From Alteraurantiacibacter aquimixticola (GTDB taxonomy: Bacteria > Pseudomonadota > Alphaproteobacteria > Sphingomonadales > Sphingomonadaceae), in NCBI RefSeq assembly GCF_004965515.1, contig NZ_SSHH01000002.1:330840-394839 (forward strand): a stretch of DNA of 64,000 nt, written 5' to 3'. Positions within the stretch are counted from its first letter, which is position 1; each line of letters opens with the position of its first letter. The translations under genes were made by a program, and so were the position numbers. Positions 52,110 to 61,062 of this stretch are shown here, in pieces. Below the pieces are notes generated by a model. It ran no database searches. It worked only from the letters and a program-made list of their open reading frames with translations, and was not told the origin of the DNA.

Positions 52110-54869
52110 TCAACTAGTTGCAGCAATCTTGGCGCGCACGGGTATTGGCGGCGCGCCCTGCACCGCGAGGATGGAGCCGCTATTGTCGCGCTGCAGCGGG
52201 TCGGCGAACTCCACGCCCATGCGGTCTTCGGTGCTCCAGCGCGTGGTGCAGGTGACAAGGTAATCCTGCGACAGCTGGATGCGGAAGATGGTTCCCACGG
52301 GCACGTTCCACAATCCTTCCACCATCGCCCCGGTGGTGGAGATGTTGCGGACCGTCCCGTCATAGAGATTGCCGCCATGGTCGAGGACGACCTTGCGCAG
52401 CATGGTTTGGCGCGGTGCGCGCGATGCCTTGGGACCGCGTGCGACGGCGACCAGCCCGCTCTGCAAGCGCGTGATGGCGGCATCGGCATCCAGCGCGCGT
52501 TCGTAGATATAGCCCTGAACGTGACTGCAACCGTGCAAGCGCACCAGTTCCAGTTCATCCAGCGTCTCCACGCCCTCGGCGGTGATTTCCATTCCTAGCG
52601 CATGCGCCAGGCTGGTGATCGAGGCGATGATGGCGCCGTTGCGGCTGCCTTCCTGCGTCGCGCCGCGCACGAAGCTCTGGTCGATCTTGATCTTGTCGAA
52701 CGGAGCGGTTTTCAGATAGCCGAGCGAGGAATAGCCGGTGCCGAAATCGTCGAGCGCCAGGCGCACGCCCACGCCCTTCAGCGCCTTGAACATCGCATCG
52801 GTGCCCTCGTCATCGGACAGGAACACGCTCTCGGTGATTTCCAGCTCCAGCTGCGAGGGCTCGATCCCGGCCTGGGCGATTGCCTGGGTGACGATGGTCG
52901 GCAGTTCGGGATTGGCGAATTGCAGCGGCGAGACGTTCACGGCCACGCGCAGCTTGGCAGGCATGCGGGCAACGTCGGCACAGGCGGTGCGCAGCGCCCA
53001 TTCGCCAAGCTGGGCGATCAGGCCGGTATCCTCGGCCACGCCGATAAAGCGCTGGGGCGAGATCCAGCCCTTGACCGGATGGTGCCAGCGCAGCAGCGCC
53101 TCGAACCCGGTGATCTTCTCCGTCGCGGTGGAGACGACCGGCTGGTAGGCCATCTGCAATTCGCCGCGCGTGATGGCGTCGCGCAGGTCTTCCTCCAGCT
53201 GCGATCGCGCCTCCGCCTCGGCATGCAGGTCCTCGGCATAGAAGTGGTAGCGCCCGCGCCCGCCATCCTTGGCGGCATAAAGCGCAAGGTCGGCATTGCG
53301 GATCACGTCTTCGGCATTGTCGCCATTCTCGGGCGCCATGGCGATGCCGACCGATGCGCCGATCGTCACCCGCTGTCCCTCGATGGCATAGGGCTGCGAG
53401 AGCGAATGGATCACCTCGCGGGCCAGTTCGGACAGGATCTGGCGCGCATGGGTGCCGGGGATCACGACCTTGAATTCGTCACCGCCCAGGCGCCCCACCT
53501 GTCCCATCTTGCCGACCGCGCGCTCCAGCCGCTGCGCCACCTGCTTGAGCAGCGCGTCGCCCGCCGGATGGCCCATCGTATCGTTGACATGCTTGAACCG
53601 GTCGAGGTCGAGCAGGAAGATCGCGCAGGCGCGTTTGTCCTTGGCCTGGGCGCTGAGGATCTTTTCCAGCACGCGGTTGATCTGGAAGCGGTTGGAAAGG
53701 CCCGTGAGCGAGTCGAAATTCGCCAGGCGCGAGACTTCCTCCTGGCTGCGCTTGCGTTCGGTCAGGTCGGTGCCGGAGCCGCGAAAGCCGGTGAAGTTGT
53801 CGAACTTGTCATAGATCGGGCGGCCGCTGATGGACCACCAGCGATCGTCCTTCACATCCGCCGCGCGCACTGCCAGCTCGTGGAAGGCGCTGCGGGTGGA
53901 AAGATGGAAGATCAGCGTGCGTTCCCCGCGCTCCGTATCGTCGCTGAGGTCGAACAAGGTGACCAGCGGCTGGCCGATCAGGTCTTCCGGATCGCACCCC
54001 AGCACCTTGGCCACGGGGGTGGAGACATAGGTGATCAGCCCGCGCCGGTCGGTTTCCCAGAACCAGCCCTGCCCGGTCCCCTCGTAATCGGTCAGGATGT
54101 CGCGCGCACGCGTCTGCGCCCGTTCCTGCGCCGCGCGCAGCTGGTCTTCCTCCTGCTGGCGCATGAGCTGGTCGCGGCTGACCATCGATGCCAGCAAACC
54201 GCCGACGAGCAGGCCGGCAAGCCCAAGCAGCGATTGCGTGGCGACGAGCGTGGCCGACCATAACGCCGCCTGCGACATCAGGATCATCGCCGGCCGGCGC
54301 CGGAGATATGTCGCCGCCATTGCGCCGACGCTGATCATGCTGGCAAGCGCCGCTTCCCACGGCAGGCCCTCCATGACCGCCCAACGGGTGATACCGAAGC
54401 CGAACAGCGACAGCGGCAAACATGCGACCAGCGTCAGCGCTGCAACGATCGCCAGCCCGCTCTTTTCGCGCAGGGCATTGCGAACCGGACGGATCAGCGC
54501 CACGCCCACCAGCGCGGCGCCAAGTGCGGCGATGGTGACGAGGCCCGGCAGCGCGCGCGTCAGCGCAAAGGCGAGCACCGCGGAAAAGCTCATCGCCATG
54601 ATAAGGTAGCGCCACGAGGTGGGCAGCGCGCGCCCTTCCGCGATCGTCTGCTCCAGCGGCTGGAATGCCCGGTCGGCCGAGGGGTCGCGGCGGTTCTTCC
54701 TGCGCCGTTCACGCGCCTGCTGCTCGGGATCCGGCGATACCGCTTCGAGCTGGGAGACGACGTGCCGCCCCGCCGCCTTCGCGCTATCGGGACCAGGCTC
54801 CATTCGGGCAGCCGGATTCGCCCGCGAAGCCGCGGTGTCCGAGCGACTTGCCTGAGCGTGCCCTTCCAT
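52110..54869 (-). CDS. membrane-anchored PAS-GGDEF-EAL-PilZ cyclic-di-GMP signalling protein
   Basis: 919 residues. A charged N-terminus (about 1-85), then five or six membrane segments (88-250), a PAS domain (265-385), GGDEF (RLGGDEFK), EAL (FEALLRWHHP, LDDFGTGYSS) and a C-terminal PilZ (NISTTGAMVEG). The RxxD inhibitory site is not visible before GGDEF. Active residues of both catalytic domains are present. It may sense a membrane or redox signal. It is a paralogue of the following gene, and the two look like a tandem duplication with loss or gain of the membrane part. Confidence 0.88.
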   Translation of the reverse strand: MEGHAQASRSDTAASRANPAARMEPGPDSAKAAGRHVVSQLEAVSPDPEQQARERRRKNRRDPSADRAFQPLEQTIAEGRALPTSWRYLIMAMSFSAVLAFALTRALPGLVTIAALGAALVGVALIRPVRNALREKSGLAIVAALTLVACLPLSLFGFGITRWAVMEGLPWEAALASMISVGAMAATYLRRRPAMILMSQAALWSATLVATQSLLGLAGLLVGGLLASMVSRDQLMRQQEEDQLRAAQERAQTRARDILTDYEGTGQGWFWETDRRGLITYVSTPVAKVLGCDPEDLIGQPLVTLFDLSDDTERGERTLIFHLSTRSAFHELAVRAADVKDDRWWSISGRPIYDKFDNFTGFRGSGTDLTERKRSQEEVSRLANFDSLTGLSNRFQINRVLEKILSAQAKDKRACAIFLLDLDRFKHVNDTMGHPAGDALLKQVAQRLERAVGKMGQVGRLGGDEFKVVIPGTHARQILSELAREVIHSLSQPYAIEGQRVTIGASVGIAMAPENGDNAEDVIRNADLALYAAKDGGRGRYHFYAEDLHAEAEARSQLEEDLRDAITRGELQMAYQPVVSTATEKITGFEALLRWHHPVKGWISPQRFIGVAEDTGLIAQLGEWALRTACADVARMPAKLRVAVNVSPLQFANPELPTIVTQAIAQAGIEPSQLELEITESVFLSDDEGTDAMFKALKGVGVRLALDDFGTGYSSLGYLKTAPFDKIKIDQSFVRGATQEGSRNGAIIASITSLAHALGMEITAEGVETLDELELVRLHGCSHVQGYIYERALDADAAITRLQSGLVAVARGPKASRAPRQTMLRKVVLDHGGNLYDGTVRNISTTGAMVEGLWNVPVGTIFRIQLSQDYLVTCTTRWSTEDRMGVEFADPLQRDNSGSILAVQGAPPIPVRAKIAATS

Positions 54870-55032
54870 GCCTTCTTCAATGCCCCGCTTGCCTTTGAAA
54901 AAGCGTTAACCGGTCGGGAAGAATTGGGTCTGTGGAAACACCCGTTTCGGGCCAATTTTCCCCGTGAACAGCAGGACTTGAGCGCGCCGGAGCAAAGGTT
55001 ACTATCGCTCCTCAGGGATAGGAGGATTGCGC

Positions 55033-56355
55033 ATGGCCTTGCGGCATATCGCGATTATCGGTTCGGGGCCGGCGGGCTATTACACCGCGGAAGCCGCGCA
55101 AAAGGCCTTTGGAGAGGATGTGCGAGTCGATATTTTCGACTGTCTTCCAGTACCTTACGGCCTGATTCGCACAGGTGTGGCGCCCGATCACCAGTCGATC
55201 AAGGGCGTTTCCCGCCGCTATGAGAAGGTCGCGCTGTCCGACAATGTCCGCTTCGTGGGCAACGTCACCATCGGCAAGGATATCTCCGTCGCCGAGTTGC
55301 AGGGGCTCTACGACGCCGTCATCCTCGCCACCGGGGCGCCGAAAGATCGCGAACTGGGGATAAGTGGCGACGATCTGGGTAATGTCTTCGGCTCCGCCGC
55401 CTTTGTCGGCTGGTATAACGGGCACCCGCAATTCGCCGATCTCGACCCCGACCTTTCGGGCCGGACGGCAGTGGTCATCGGCATGGGCAATGTCGCGCTC
55501 GACGTTGCGCGAATGCTGGCGAAAACGCAGGCCGAATTCGCCGGCAGCGACATCGTCTCCCATGCGCTCGACGCGCTGGCCGCCAGCAATATCGAGCGGA
55601 TCGTGCTGCTCGGCAGGCGCGGCCCGCACCAGATCATGATGACGCCCAAGGAGCTGGGAGAACTGGGCCATCTCGAACGTGCATGCCCGCATGTGTACCA
55701 GGGCGACCTGCCGGACGAGGCGGAGGACGCCATGCTCGAACCCGGCCTGCGCAAGAGCGTGACCGCATTGCGCGAATTCGCCGCCATCCCCGAACATATC
55801 CGCGCCGAAAAACCCGTCGCCATCGAATTCGCCTTCTTCGCCCAGCCGGTCGCGCTGGAAGGCGACGGCAAGGTGCAATCGATCACCGTCGAACATACCG
55901 AGCTGGTGCGCGGCCGCGCGCAGGGCACGGGGGAGAAAGCGAAGCTGGAGGCAGACCTCGTCGTCAACTGTATCGGCTATCGCACCAGCCCGATCCCCGG
56001 CGTGCCGTTCGACGAGCGCGCCGGCCGCTTCGCCAATGACGAAGGGCGCATCCTTCCCGGCCTCTATTGCGTCGGCTGGGCGCGGCGCGGCCCCTCCGGC
56101 ACGATCGGCACCAACCGGCCCGACGGCTATGGCATTGTCGAGGAAATCGCGGCGGACATGGCGGATGGCACACTCGGTCCCGCAGGCAAAGAGGGCCGCG
56201 CGGGCTTTGACGCGCTGGCGACAGAACGCGGACTGGACGTTGTCACATTCGCGGACTGGAAAAGGATCGAGGAAGCCGAGGAACAGGCCGCCCGCGAAGG
56301 CGCCCCGCGCGAAAAATTCGTCGATGTCGAAGCGATGATCAGGGCGCGGGATTAG
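55033..56355 (+). CDS. ferredoxin/adrenodoxin-type NADP+ reductase
   Basis: 440 residues from ATG 55033 after AGGAGG. FAD loop AIIGSGPAGYYTAEA, PVPYGLIRTGVAPDH, NADP loop VVIGMGNVALDVARML, LGRRGPHQIMMTPKE and WARRGPSGTIGTNRPDG. This is the FprA/adrenodoxin reductase family, which passes electrons between NADPH and ferredoxin. It could supply the 2-oxoacid oxidoreductase at the left edge or P450s. It faces the hypothetical gene at 56371, convergent. Confidence 0.9.
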   Translation: MALRHIAIIGSGPAGYYTAEAAQKAFGEDVRVDIFDCLPVPYGLIRTGVAPDHQSIKGVSRRYEKVALSDNVRFVGNVTIGKDISVAELQGLYDAVILATGAPKDRELGISGDDLGNVFGSAAFVGWYNGHPQFADLDPDLSGRTAVVIGMGNVALDVARMLAKTQAEFAGSDIVSHALDALAASNIERIVLLGRRGPHQIMMTPKELGELGHLERACPHVYQGDLPDEAEDAMLEPGLRKSVTALREFAAIPEHIRAEKPVAIEFAFFAQPVALEGDGKVQSITVEHTELVRGRAQGTGEKAKLEADLVVNCIGYRTSPIPGVPFDERAGRFANDEGRILPGLYCVGWARRGPSGTIGTNRPDGYGIVEEIAADMADGTLGPAGKEGRAGFDALATERGLDVVTFADWKRIEEAEEQAAREGAPREKFVDVEAMIRARD

Positions 56356-56370
56356 CCCGTAACTGCCGCC

Positions 56371-56769
56371 TTATTCGGGAGCGCCTTCCGCGGCGCTTTC
56401 ATCATTGCCAAGGTCGGTCAGCATATTGCCCCATGCGCTCATGCGAGTACCGAAGGCTTCCATCTCGGCGGCGCAGATCTGCGTATAACCCTGCAGGTCA
56501 CGCGCTACTTCCTCCAGCGCCTCGCGATCCATCACGTCGCCGATCGCGCGCCCGGTGGCGCCTTCGTAATAGCCGGTGAAGTAATTGGTCGCGAAGAGCA
56601 GCGCGCGCTGCGTCCCCTCATCCTCAATATTGGTGCTCATGAAGGAGGCCCAGACGGAGCACTGCTTGGCGACGATCGGATCCATCTGCGCTTCCTGCGC
56701 CGTGGCGGGCACGGCAAGTACCATTGCGGCCGCAAGCGCGACCGTGGCGGAACAGGATTTGGCGATCAC
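56371..56769 (-). CDS. hypothetical exported protein
   Basis: 132 residues from a GTG 2 bp after the dnaN stop. Signal MIAKSCSATVALAAAMVLAV to ATAQ; mature part with KQCSVWASF and ICAAEMEAF cysteines and acidic helices. No family was recognised. It is probably expressed from the dnaN message. Confidence 0.65.
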   Translation of the reverse strand: MIAKSCSATVALAAAMVLAVPATAQEAQMDPIVAKQCSVWASFMSTNIEDEGTQRALLFATNYFTGYYEGATGRAIGDVMDREALEEVARDLQGYTQICAAEMEAFGTRMSAWGNMLTDLGNDESAAEGAPE

Positions 56770-56771
56770 GA

Positions 56772-57899
56772 TCAGACCCTCATCGGCATGAGGACGTAGA
56801 GCGCGGGGCTGCTCTCGTCCTTGCGGATCAGCGTGGGGGCACCGGCATCGGCGAGGTGGAGTTCCACCGTGTCGCTGTCGATCTGCGCCAGAATGTCCTT
56901 GAGGTAATTGGCGTTGAAGCCGATCTCCATCGCTTCCGCACGGTAATCGGCGGGCACTTCCTCGGCCGCATTGCCGTTGTCGGGGCTGGTGACTGAAAGC
57001 GTGACCTTGTCGGTATCGAGGCCCATCTTCACCGCGCGGGTCTTCTCCGTGGCGATGGTCGCCACGCGATCGACACCGGCGAAGAAGGACTTCGGATCGA
57101 CCTTCAGCAGCTTGTCGTTCCCCGTGGGAATGACGCGGCTGTAATCGGGGAAGGTGCCGTCGATCAGCTTGGAGGTGAGGACCACACCCCCTTCCCCGCC
57201 CAGGGTGAAGCGGATCTTCGACGGCGACAGGTCGATCTGGACATTGCCGTCCATCGATTCTTCCAGCAGCTTGCGTAGCTCGGCCACGGCCTTCCGCGGC
57301 ACGATCACGTCGGGCATGCCCTCCGCGCCTGCAGGCCGGTCGATGGTGAAGCGGGCGAGGCGGTGGCCATCGGTCGCGGCCGCCTTCAGCACAGGCTTGT
57401 CGTCATCCGCGACGTGGAAGAAGATGCCGTTGAGGTAATAGCGCGTTTCCTCGGTCGAGATGGCAAAGCGCGTGCGGTCGATCAGTTCGGCCAGAAGCTC
57501 TGCCGGAATCTCGAAACTGGTCGGCAAATCGCCTTCCACGATCACCGGGAAATCGTCACGCGGCAGGGTGGGCAGCTGGAAACGCGCGCGCCCGGCCTTC
57601 ACCACCATGCGGTTGTCCGCCGTCTCCAGGCTCACCTGCGTACCATCGGGCAGCTTGCGGGCGATATCGAACAGCAGGTGCGCCGACACGGTGATCGATC
57701 CGGCATCCTCCACCGATGCGGCCTCGAGGCTTTCGACGACCTGCAGGTCGAGGTCGGTCGCCATGATCTTCACCAGACCGTCCGCCGATGCCTCGATCAG
57801 CACGTTGGACAGGATCGGGATGGTGTTGCGGCGTTCCACCACGGACTGGACGTGAGACAGACAACGCAGCAGTTTCGCGCGTTCGATGGTGGCCTTCAT
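56772..57899 (-). CDS. dnaN: DNA polymerase III beta sliding clamp
   Basis: 375 residues with the three clamp domains (MKATIERAKLLRCLSHVQSVVERRNTIPILSNV; DRTRFAISTEETRYYLNGIFFH; VSVTSPDNGNAAEEVPADY; PMRV end). It encircles DNA and tethers polymerase III. It is not next to dnaA or recF here, which is common in alphaproteobacteria. Confidence 0.97.
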   Translation of the reverse strand: MKATIERAKLLRCLSHVQSVVERRNTIPILSNVLIEASADGLVKIMATDLDLQVVESLEAASVEDAGSITVSAHLLFDIARKLPDGTQVSLETADNRMVVKAGRARFQLPTLPRDDFPVIVEGDLPTSFEIPAELLAELIDRTRFAISTEETRYYLNGIFFHVADDDKPVLKAAATDGHRLARFTIDRPAGAEGMPDVIVPRKAVAELRKLLEESMDGNVQIDLSPSKIRFTLGGEGGVVLTSKLIDGTFPDYSRVIPTGNDKLLKVDPKSFFAGVDRVATIATEKTRAVKMGLDTDKVTLSVTSPDNGNAAEEVPADYRAEAMEIGFNANYLKDILAQIDSDTVELHLADAGAPTLIRKDESSPALYVLMPMRV

Positions 57900-58391
57900 C
57901 GCTTACCCCTTTTCGCGCCGCGGCTGACCTGAAGAGGCCGGAATCGCCCGCGAGCGCCGGAAAATGTTCTTAACAGTCTTAGCGGGGGCATGTGACGGGG
58001 CAAGGATTCGTCGCTGCAAGGGGCGATTCCTTGGGGATAAAGGGAAGTTTTGGGATCATTTGTGTTTCGAAGGCGCATTCTACTTGTGGTTACGCCCTCG
58101 CATCCGCGAGGGCATCCTCGGTGCTGTTCCCTCCCCCCGGATCAAGTCCGGGGTCCGGGGCACCTGCGGACGGCCGGTTGGCCTTGCGGTCGCTCTGCGA
58201 CCGTGCTCCGCCACGTCTCATCGACGTCATTGCGAGGAGCGAAGCGACGCGGCAGTCCAGGAGCTGTGACGTGCCGCCCTGGATTGCGTCGCTCCGCTCG
58301 CAATGACGATTAAAGCCAAGTCGCGGCAGCCATAGGGCGACTGCCCGTCTAGCGAGGACGCGCGCCCGGATGGGCGTGCGAAAACAAAAGA
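57900..58391. other. intergenic region, 492 bp, with repeat element
   Basis: Upstream of dnaN and downstream of fabG on the minus strand. The first 165 bp hold the dnaN promoter region; 58065-58308 is a repeat element listed separately. No gene is seen. Confidence 0.7.
58065..58308. repeat. composite intergenic repeat, copy 1
   Basis: Begins TTTCGAAGGCGCAT and contains GGTGCT...GGGGCACCTGCGG, CGGCCGGTTGGCCTTGCGGT and a GCGACCGTGCTCCGC stretch, and ends in a palindrome (58225-58308) whose arms are CGTCATTGCGAGGAGCG and CGCTCGCAATGACG. The same modules in the same order are at 63184-63400. Confidence 0.8.
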
Positions 58392-59153
58392 TCAGCTCAA
58401 CATGGCCATGCCGCCATTCACGTGAATGGTCTGGCCGGTGATGTAGCTGGCCTCCTTGCTGGCGAGGAACGCCACTGCGCTGCCGATATCCTCGCCCTCG
58501 CCCATGCGGCCCATGGGGATACGCCCGTTGATCGCGGCCTTCTGGTCGTCGGTCAGCACGTCGGTCATGGGCGTGCGGATGAAGCCGGGGGCGACGCAAT
58601 TGGCGGTGATGCCGCGGCTGGCGACTTCCTGCGCGAAGCTCTTGGTCATGCCGGTGATGCCGGCCTTGGCCGCGCAATAGTTCATCTGGCCCGGATTGCC
58701 GGTGGTGCCGACGACGCTGGTGATCGAGATCACGCGGCCGAATTTCGCCTTCATCATCGGGCGCGCGGCGGCGCGGATCAGGCGGAAGGTGGCTTCCAGG
58801 TTGATCGCGATCACCGCCTGCCACTCCTCGTCCTTCATGCGCATGGCGAGGTTGTCGCGCGTGATGCCGGCATTGGTGACAAGGATGTCGATCCCGCCCA
58901 ACGTGTCGATCGCGGCGGGGACCAGCTCCTCCACCTGCGTGGTGTTGGAGAGGTCGCAGGTGATCTCCACATGGCCGTCATGGTCGTGCGAATGCTCGGA
59001 ATTGAGCTCGTCACGAAAGGCGCGCAGCTTGCCCGCATTGGTGCCCGACAGCGCCAGCCGCGCGCCCTGTGCCGCAAGGCTGCGCGAAATGGCCGAACCG
59101 ATCCCGCCCGCAGCGCCGGTGACCAGCGCGTTCATTCCCGTCAGATCGAACAT
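58392..59153 (-). CDS. fabG: 3-oxoacyl-[acyl-carrier-protein] reductase
   Basis: 253 residues. SDR with TGAAGGIGSA, NAGITRDNLAMRM, Ser in SITSVVG, YCAAK, and the C-terminal GRMGEGEDIGSAVAFLASKEASYITGQTIHVNGGM, the FabG signature. It reduces 3-oxoacyl-ACP in fatty-acid synthesis. It carries an unusual His-rich loop (HSHDHDGH, 54-61) between strand 2 and helix, possibly metal-binding. It follows fabD by 43 bp. Confidence 0.94.
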   Translation of the reverse strand: MFDLTGMNALVTGAAGGIGSAISRSLAAQGARLALSGTNAGKLRAFRDELNSEHSHDHDGHVEITCDLSNTTQVEELVPAAIDTLGGIDILVTNAGITRDNLAMRMKDEEWQAVIAINLEATFRLIRAAARPMMKAKFGRVISITSVVGTTGNPGQMNYCAAKAGITGMTKSFAQEVASRGITANCVAPGFIRTPMTDVLTDDQKAAINGRIPMGRMGEGEDIGSAVAFLASKEASYITGQTIHVNGGMAMLS

Positions 59154-59196
59154 TCTTCCTACTCCGTCTTGTCGTCTTGGCGTCTCTTGGAACGCC

Positions 59197-60153
59197 TCAA
59201 ATCTCTTTCGCGAAACCCTCGATATCGGCCATGGTCACAAGGCTGACCTGCGTGGAATCGGGCAGGATCTTGCGGATCATCGGACCCACAACCTTGCCGC
59301 CCAGTTCCACGAAATGGGTGATGCCGGCTTGGCCCATCGCCTCCACGCTTTCGCGCCAGCGCACGCGGCCGGTGACCTGCTTGACCAGCAGCTCCTGCTC
59401 CTCCGCCGGGTCGGAGACGAGGCTGGCGGTGAAATTGGCATAGACGGGCAGCAGCATGGGCTGCGGCGGCGTGGCGGCGAGCGCCTCTGCCATCGCGTCG
59501 GCAGCGGGCTGCATCAGCGAGCAGTGAAAAGGTGCGGAGACCGGCAGCGGCACGGCGCGCTTGCAGCCATGGTCCTTGGCCATCTCCACCGCGCGGGCAA
59601 TCGCGCCCGCATGGCCGGAAAGGACGACCTGCCCCGGATCGTTGTCATTGGCGACTTCGCAGACTTCCTTTTGCCCTCCCGGGAGGGGGCCCTGCGCCGC
59701 AGCCTCGGCCAGCGCGGTCGCTTTCTCGAGGTCAGCGCCAAGCAGCGCGCACATGCCGCCCACGCCCACCGGCACGGCGGCCTGCATCGCCTGCCCGCGC
59801 AGCTTCAGCAGCCGCGCCGTATCGGCGAGCGAGAAGCCGCCGACCGAGGCGAGCGCCGAATATTCGCCCAGCGAGTGGCCTGCGACAGCCTCGCCCTTTT
59901 CCGAAATCTTCACGCCGAATTCGCGCTCCAGCACGCGGGCGATGGCGATGGAATGCGCCATGATCGCGGGCTGGGCGTTTTCGGTCAGGGTCAGCTGGTC
60001 CTCCGGCCCTTCGCGCATGATGGCGAAAAGCTTCTGGCCCAGCGCGTCATCCACTTCCTCGAACACGGCGCGCGCCTCTGCGCTGGCATCGGCAAGCTCG
60101 GCGCCCATGCCCACTTTCTGGCTGCCCTGTCCGGGAAAGACGAATGCGATCAT
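59197..60153 (-). CDS. fabD: malonyl-CoA:ACP transacylase
   Basis: 318 residues. FVFPGQGSQKVGMG, nucleophile GHSLGEYSAL, APFHCSLM with the catalytic His, and GQVVLSGH. It loads malonate onto ACP. First gene of a fabD-fabG operon; acpP and fabH are not in the window. Confidence 0.96.
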   Translation of the reverse strand: MIAFVFPGQGSQKVGMGAELADASAEARAVFEEVDDALGQKLFAIMREGPEDQLTLTENAQPAIMAHSIAIARVLEREFGVKISEKGEAVAGHSLGEYSALASVGGFSLADTARLLKLRGQAMQAAVPVGVGGMCALLGADLEKATALAEAAAQGPLPGGQKEVCEVANDNDPGQVVLSGHAGAIARAVEMAKDHGCKRAVPLPVSAPFHCSLMQPAADAMAEALAATPPQPMLLPVYANFTASLVSDPAEEQELLVKQVTGRVRWRESVEAMGQAGITHFVELGGKVVGPMIRKILPDSTQVSLVTMADIEGFAKEI

Positions 60154-60199
60154 GTCTCAAATCTCCTCCTGTGCCGCCCGCCTATGGAGGCGCGCGCCG

Positions 60200-61006
60200 T
60201 CAGGCAAGACCGAAAGGGACAATCCTGTTGGTAGCGCTGTGCCCGATCTCGGCACGGCCGAGATAGGGAATGCCCGATTTCGCGCACCAGTATTCGGCGA
60301 TTTCGACTTCGCTCTGGCCGAAGGGCCGGTCGTTTTCCGGCACGTCCGAGATCTCGCCCAGCCTGATCCCGGCAATGCCGTGAAGGTGCTGGGTGATGTG
60401 GAAGAACAACCGGTCGACGGCATAGAGATGCTCGGCCACTTCCTCCACCAGCACGACGTGGCCGGTAAGGTCGGGCATGAATTCGGTGCCCACCAGCATG
60501 GCGAGCGTCATCAGGTTGAAGGCGGCTGCTGGACGATGGTCGAGGCCGGGTTCGAGGCCGCGTTCGTTGCCGGAAAACCAGTCGAGCACGCGGCGCACCG
60601 GCTCCTCCCCGCGCCTTATATCGCCGGCGAGCGGGCCATGCACCGGCTTGCCCACGCCGTTGCGGTACAGCGCGCCCAGCAGCGTGCCGCAGTCCGAATA
60701 ACCGAGATACGCCTTGTCCTGCGCCGCATCGCCCAACGCCGCCAGCGCGTCGGCCGCGATGCGGTTGGAGCCGTATCCGCCCATGCCGAACCAGATCGCA
60801 TCGAAAGCCGGGTCATTGGCGAAATCGAGGAAGGCCGCCAGCCGCGTGGCATCGTCGCCCGCGAAATGGCCGTGTTCCACGGTTGCTGCCGGATGGAGCA
60901 CCAGCTCCAGCTGCGGATAGTCGCGTGCGGCCAGGTCGAGCACAGCCTGCGCGCGTTCGGGCAGGATGGGCTTTCCGGGACACATGATTCCGATGCGTTT
61001 TACCAT
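60200..61006 (-). CDS. LD-carboxypeptidase, S66 family
   Basis: 268 residues from ATG 61006. The nucleophile elbow GYSDCGTLLGAL, the acid region VLVEEVAEHLYAVDR and GHSATNRIVPFG (His near the C-terminus) are the S66 LD-carboxypeptidase pattern. It removes the terminal D-Ala from muropeptide tetrapeptides in the cytoplasm, giving the tripeptide. It starts 56 bp from a divergent Mur ligase gene, so the two probably work in peptidoglycan recycling. MccF-type immunity proteins share the fold. Confidence 0.82.
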   Translation of the reverse strand: MVKRIGIMCPGKPILPERAQAVLDLAARDYPQLELVLHPAATVEHGHFAGDDATRLAAFLDFANDPAFDAIWFGMGGYGSNRIAADALAALGDAAQDKAYLGYSDCGTLLGALYRNGVGKPVHGPLAGDIRRGEEPVRRVLDWFSGNERGLEPGLDHRPAAAFNLMTLAMLVGTEFMPDLTGHVVLVEEVAEHLYAVDRLFFHITQHLHGIAGIRLGEISDVPENDRPFGQSEVEIAEYWCAKSGIPYLGRAEIGHSATNRIVPFGLA

Positions 61007-61062
61007 CCCCCACATCTAACATCCGCTTCACAAAGCGCCACTGCCAGAATAGGCAGGTGCGC

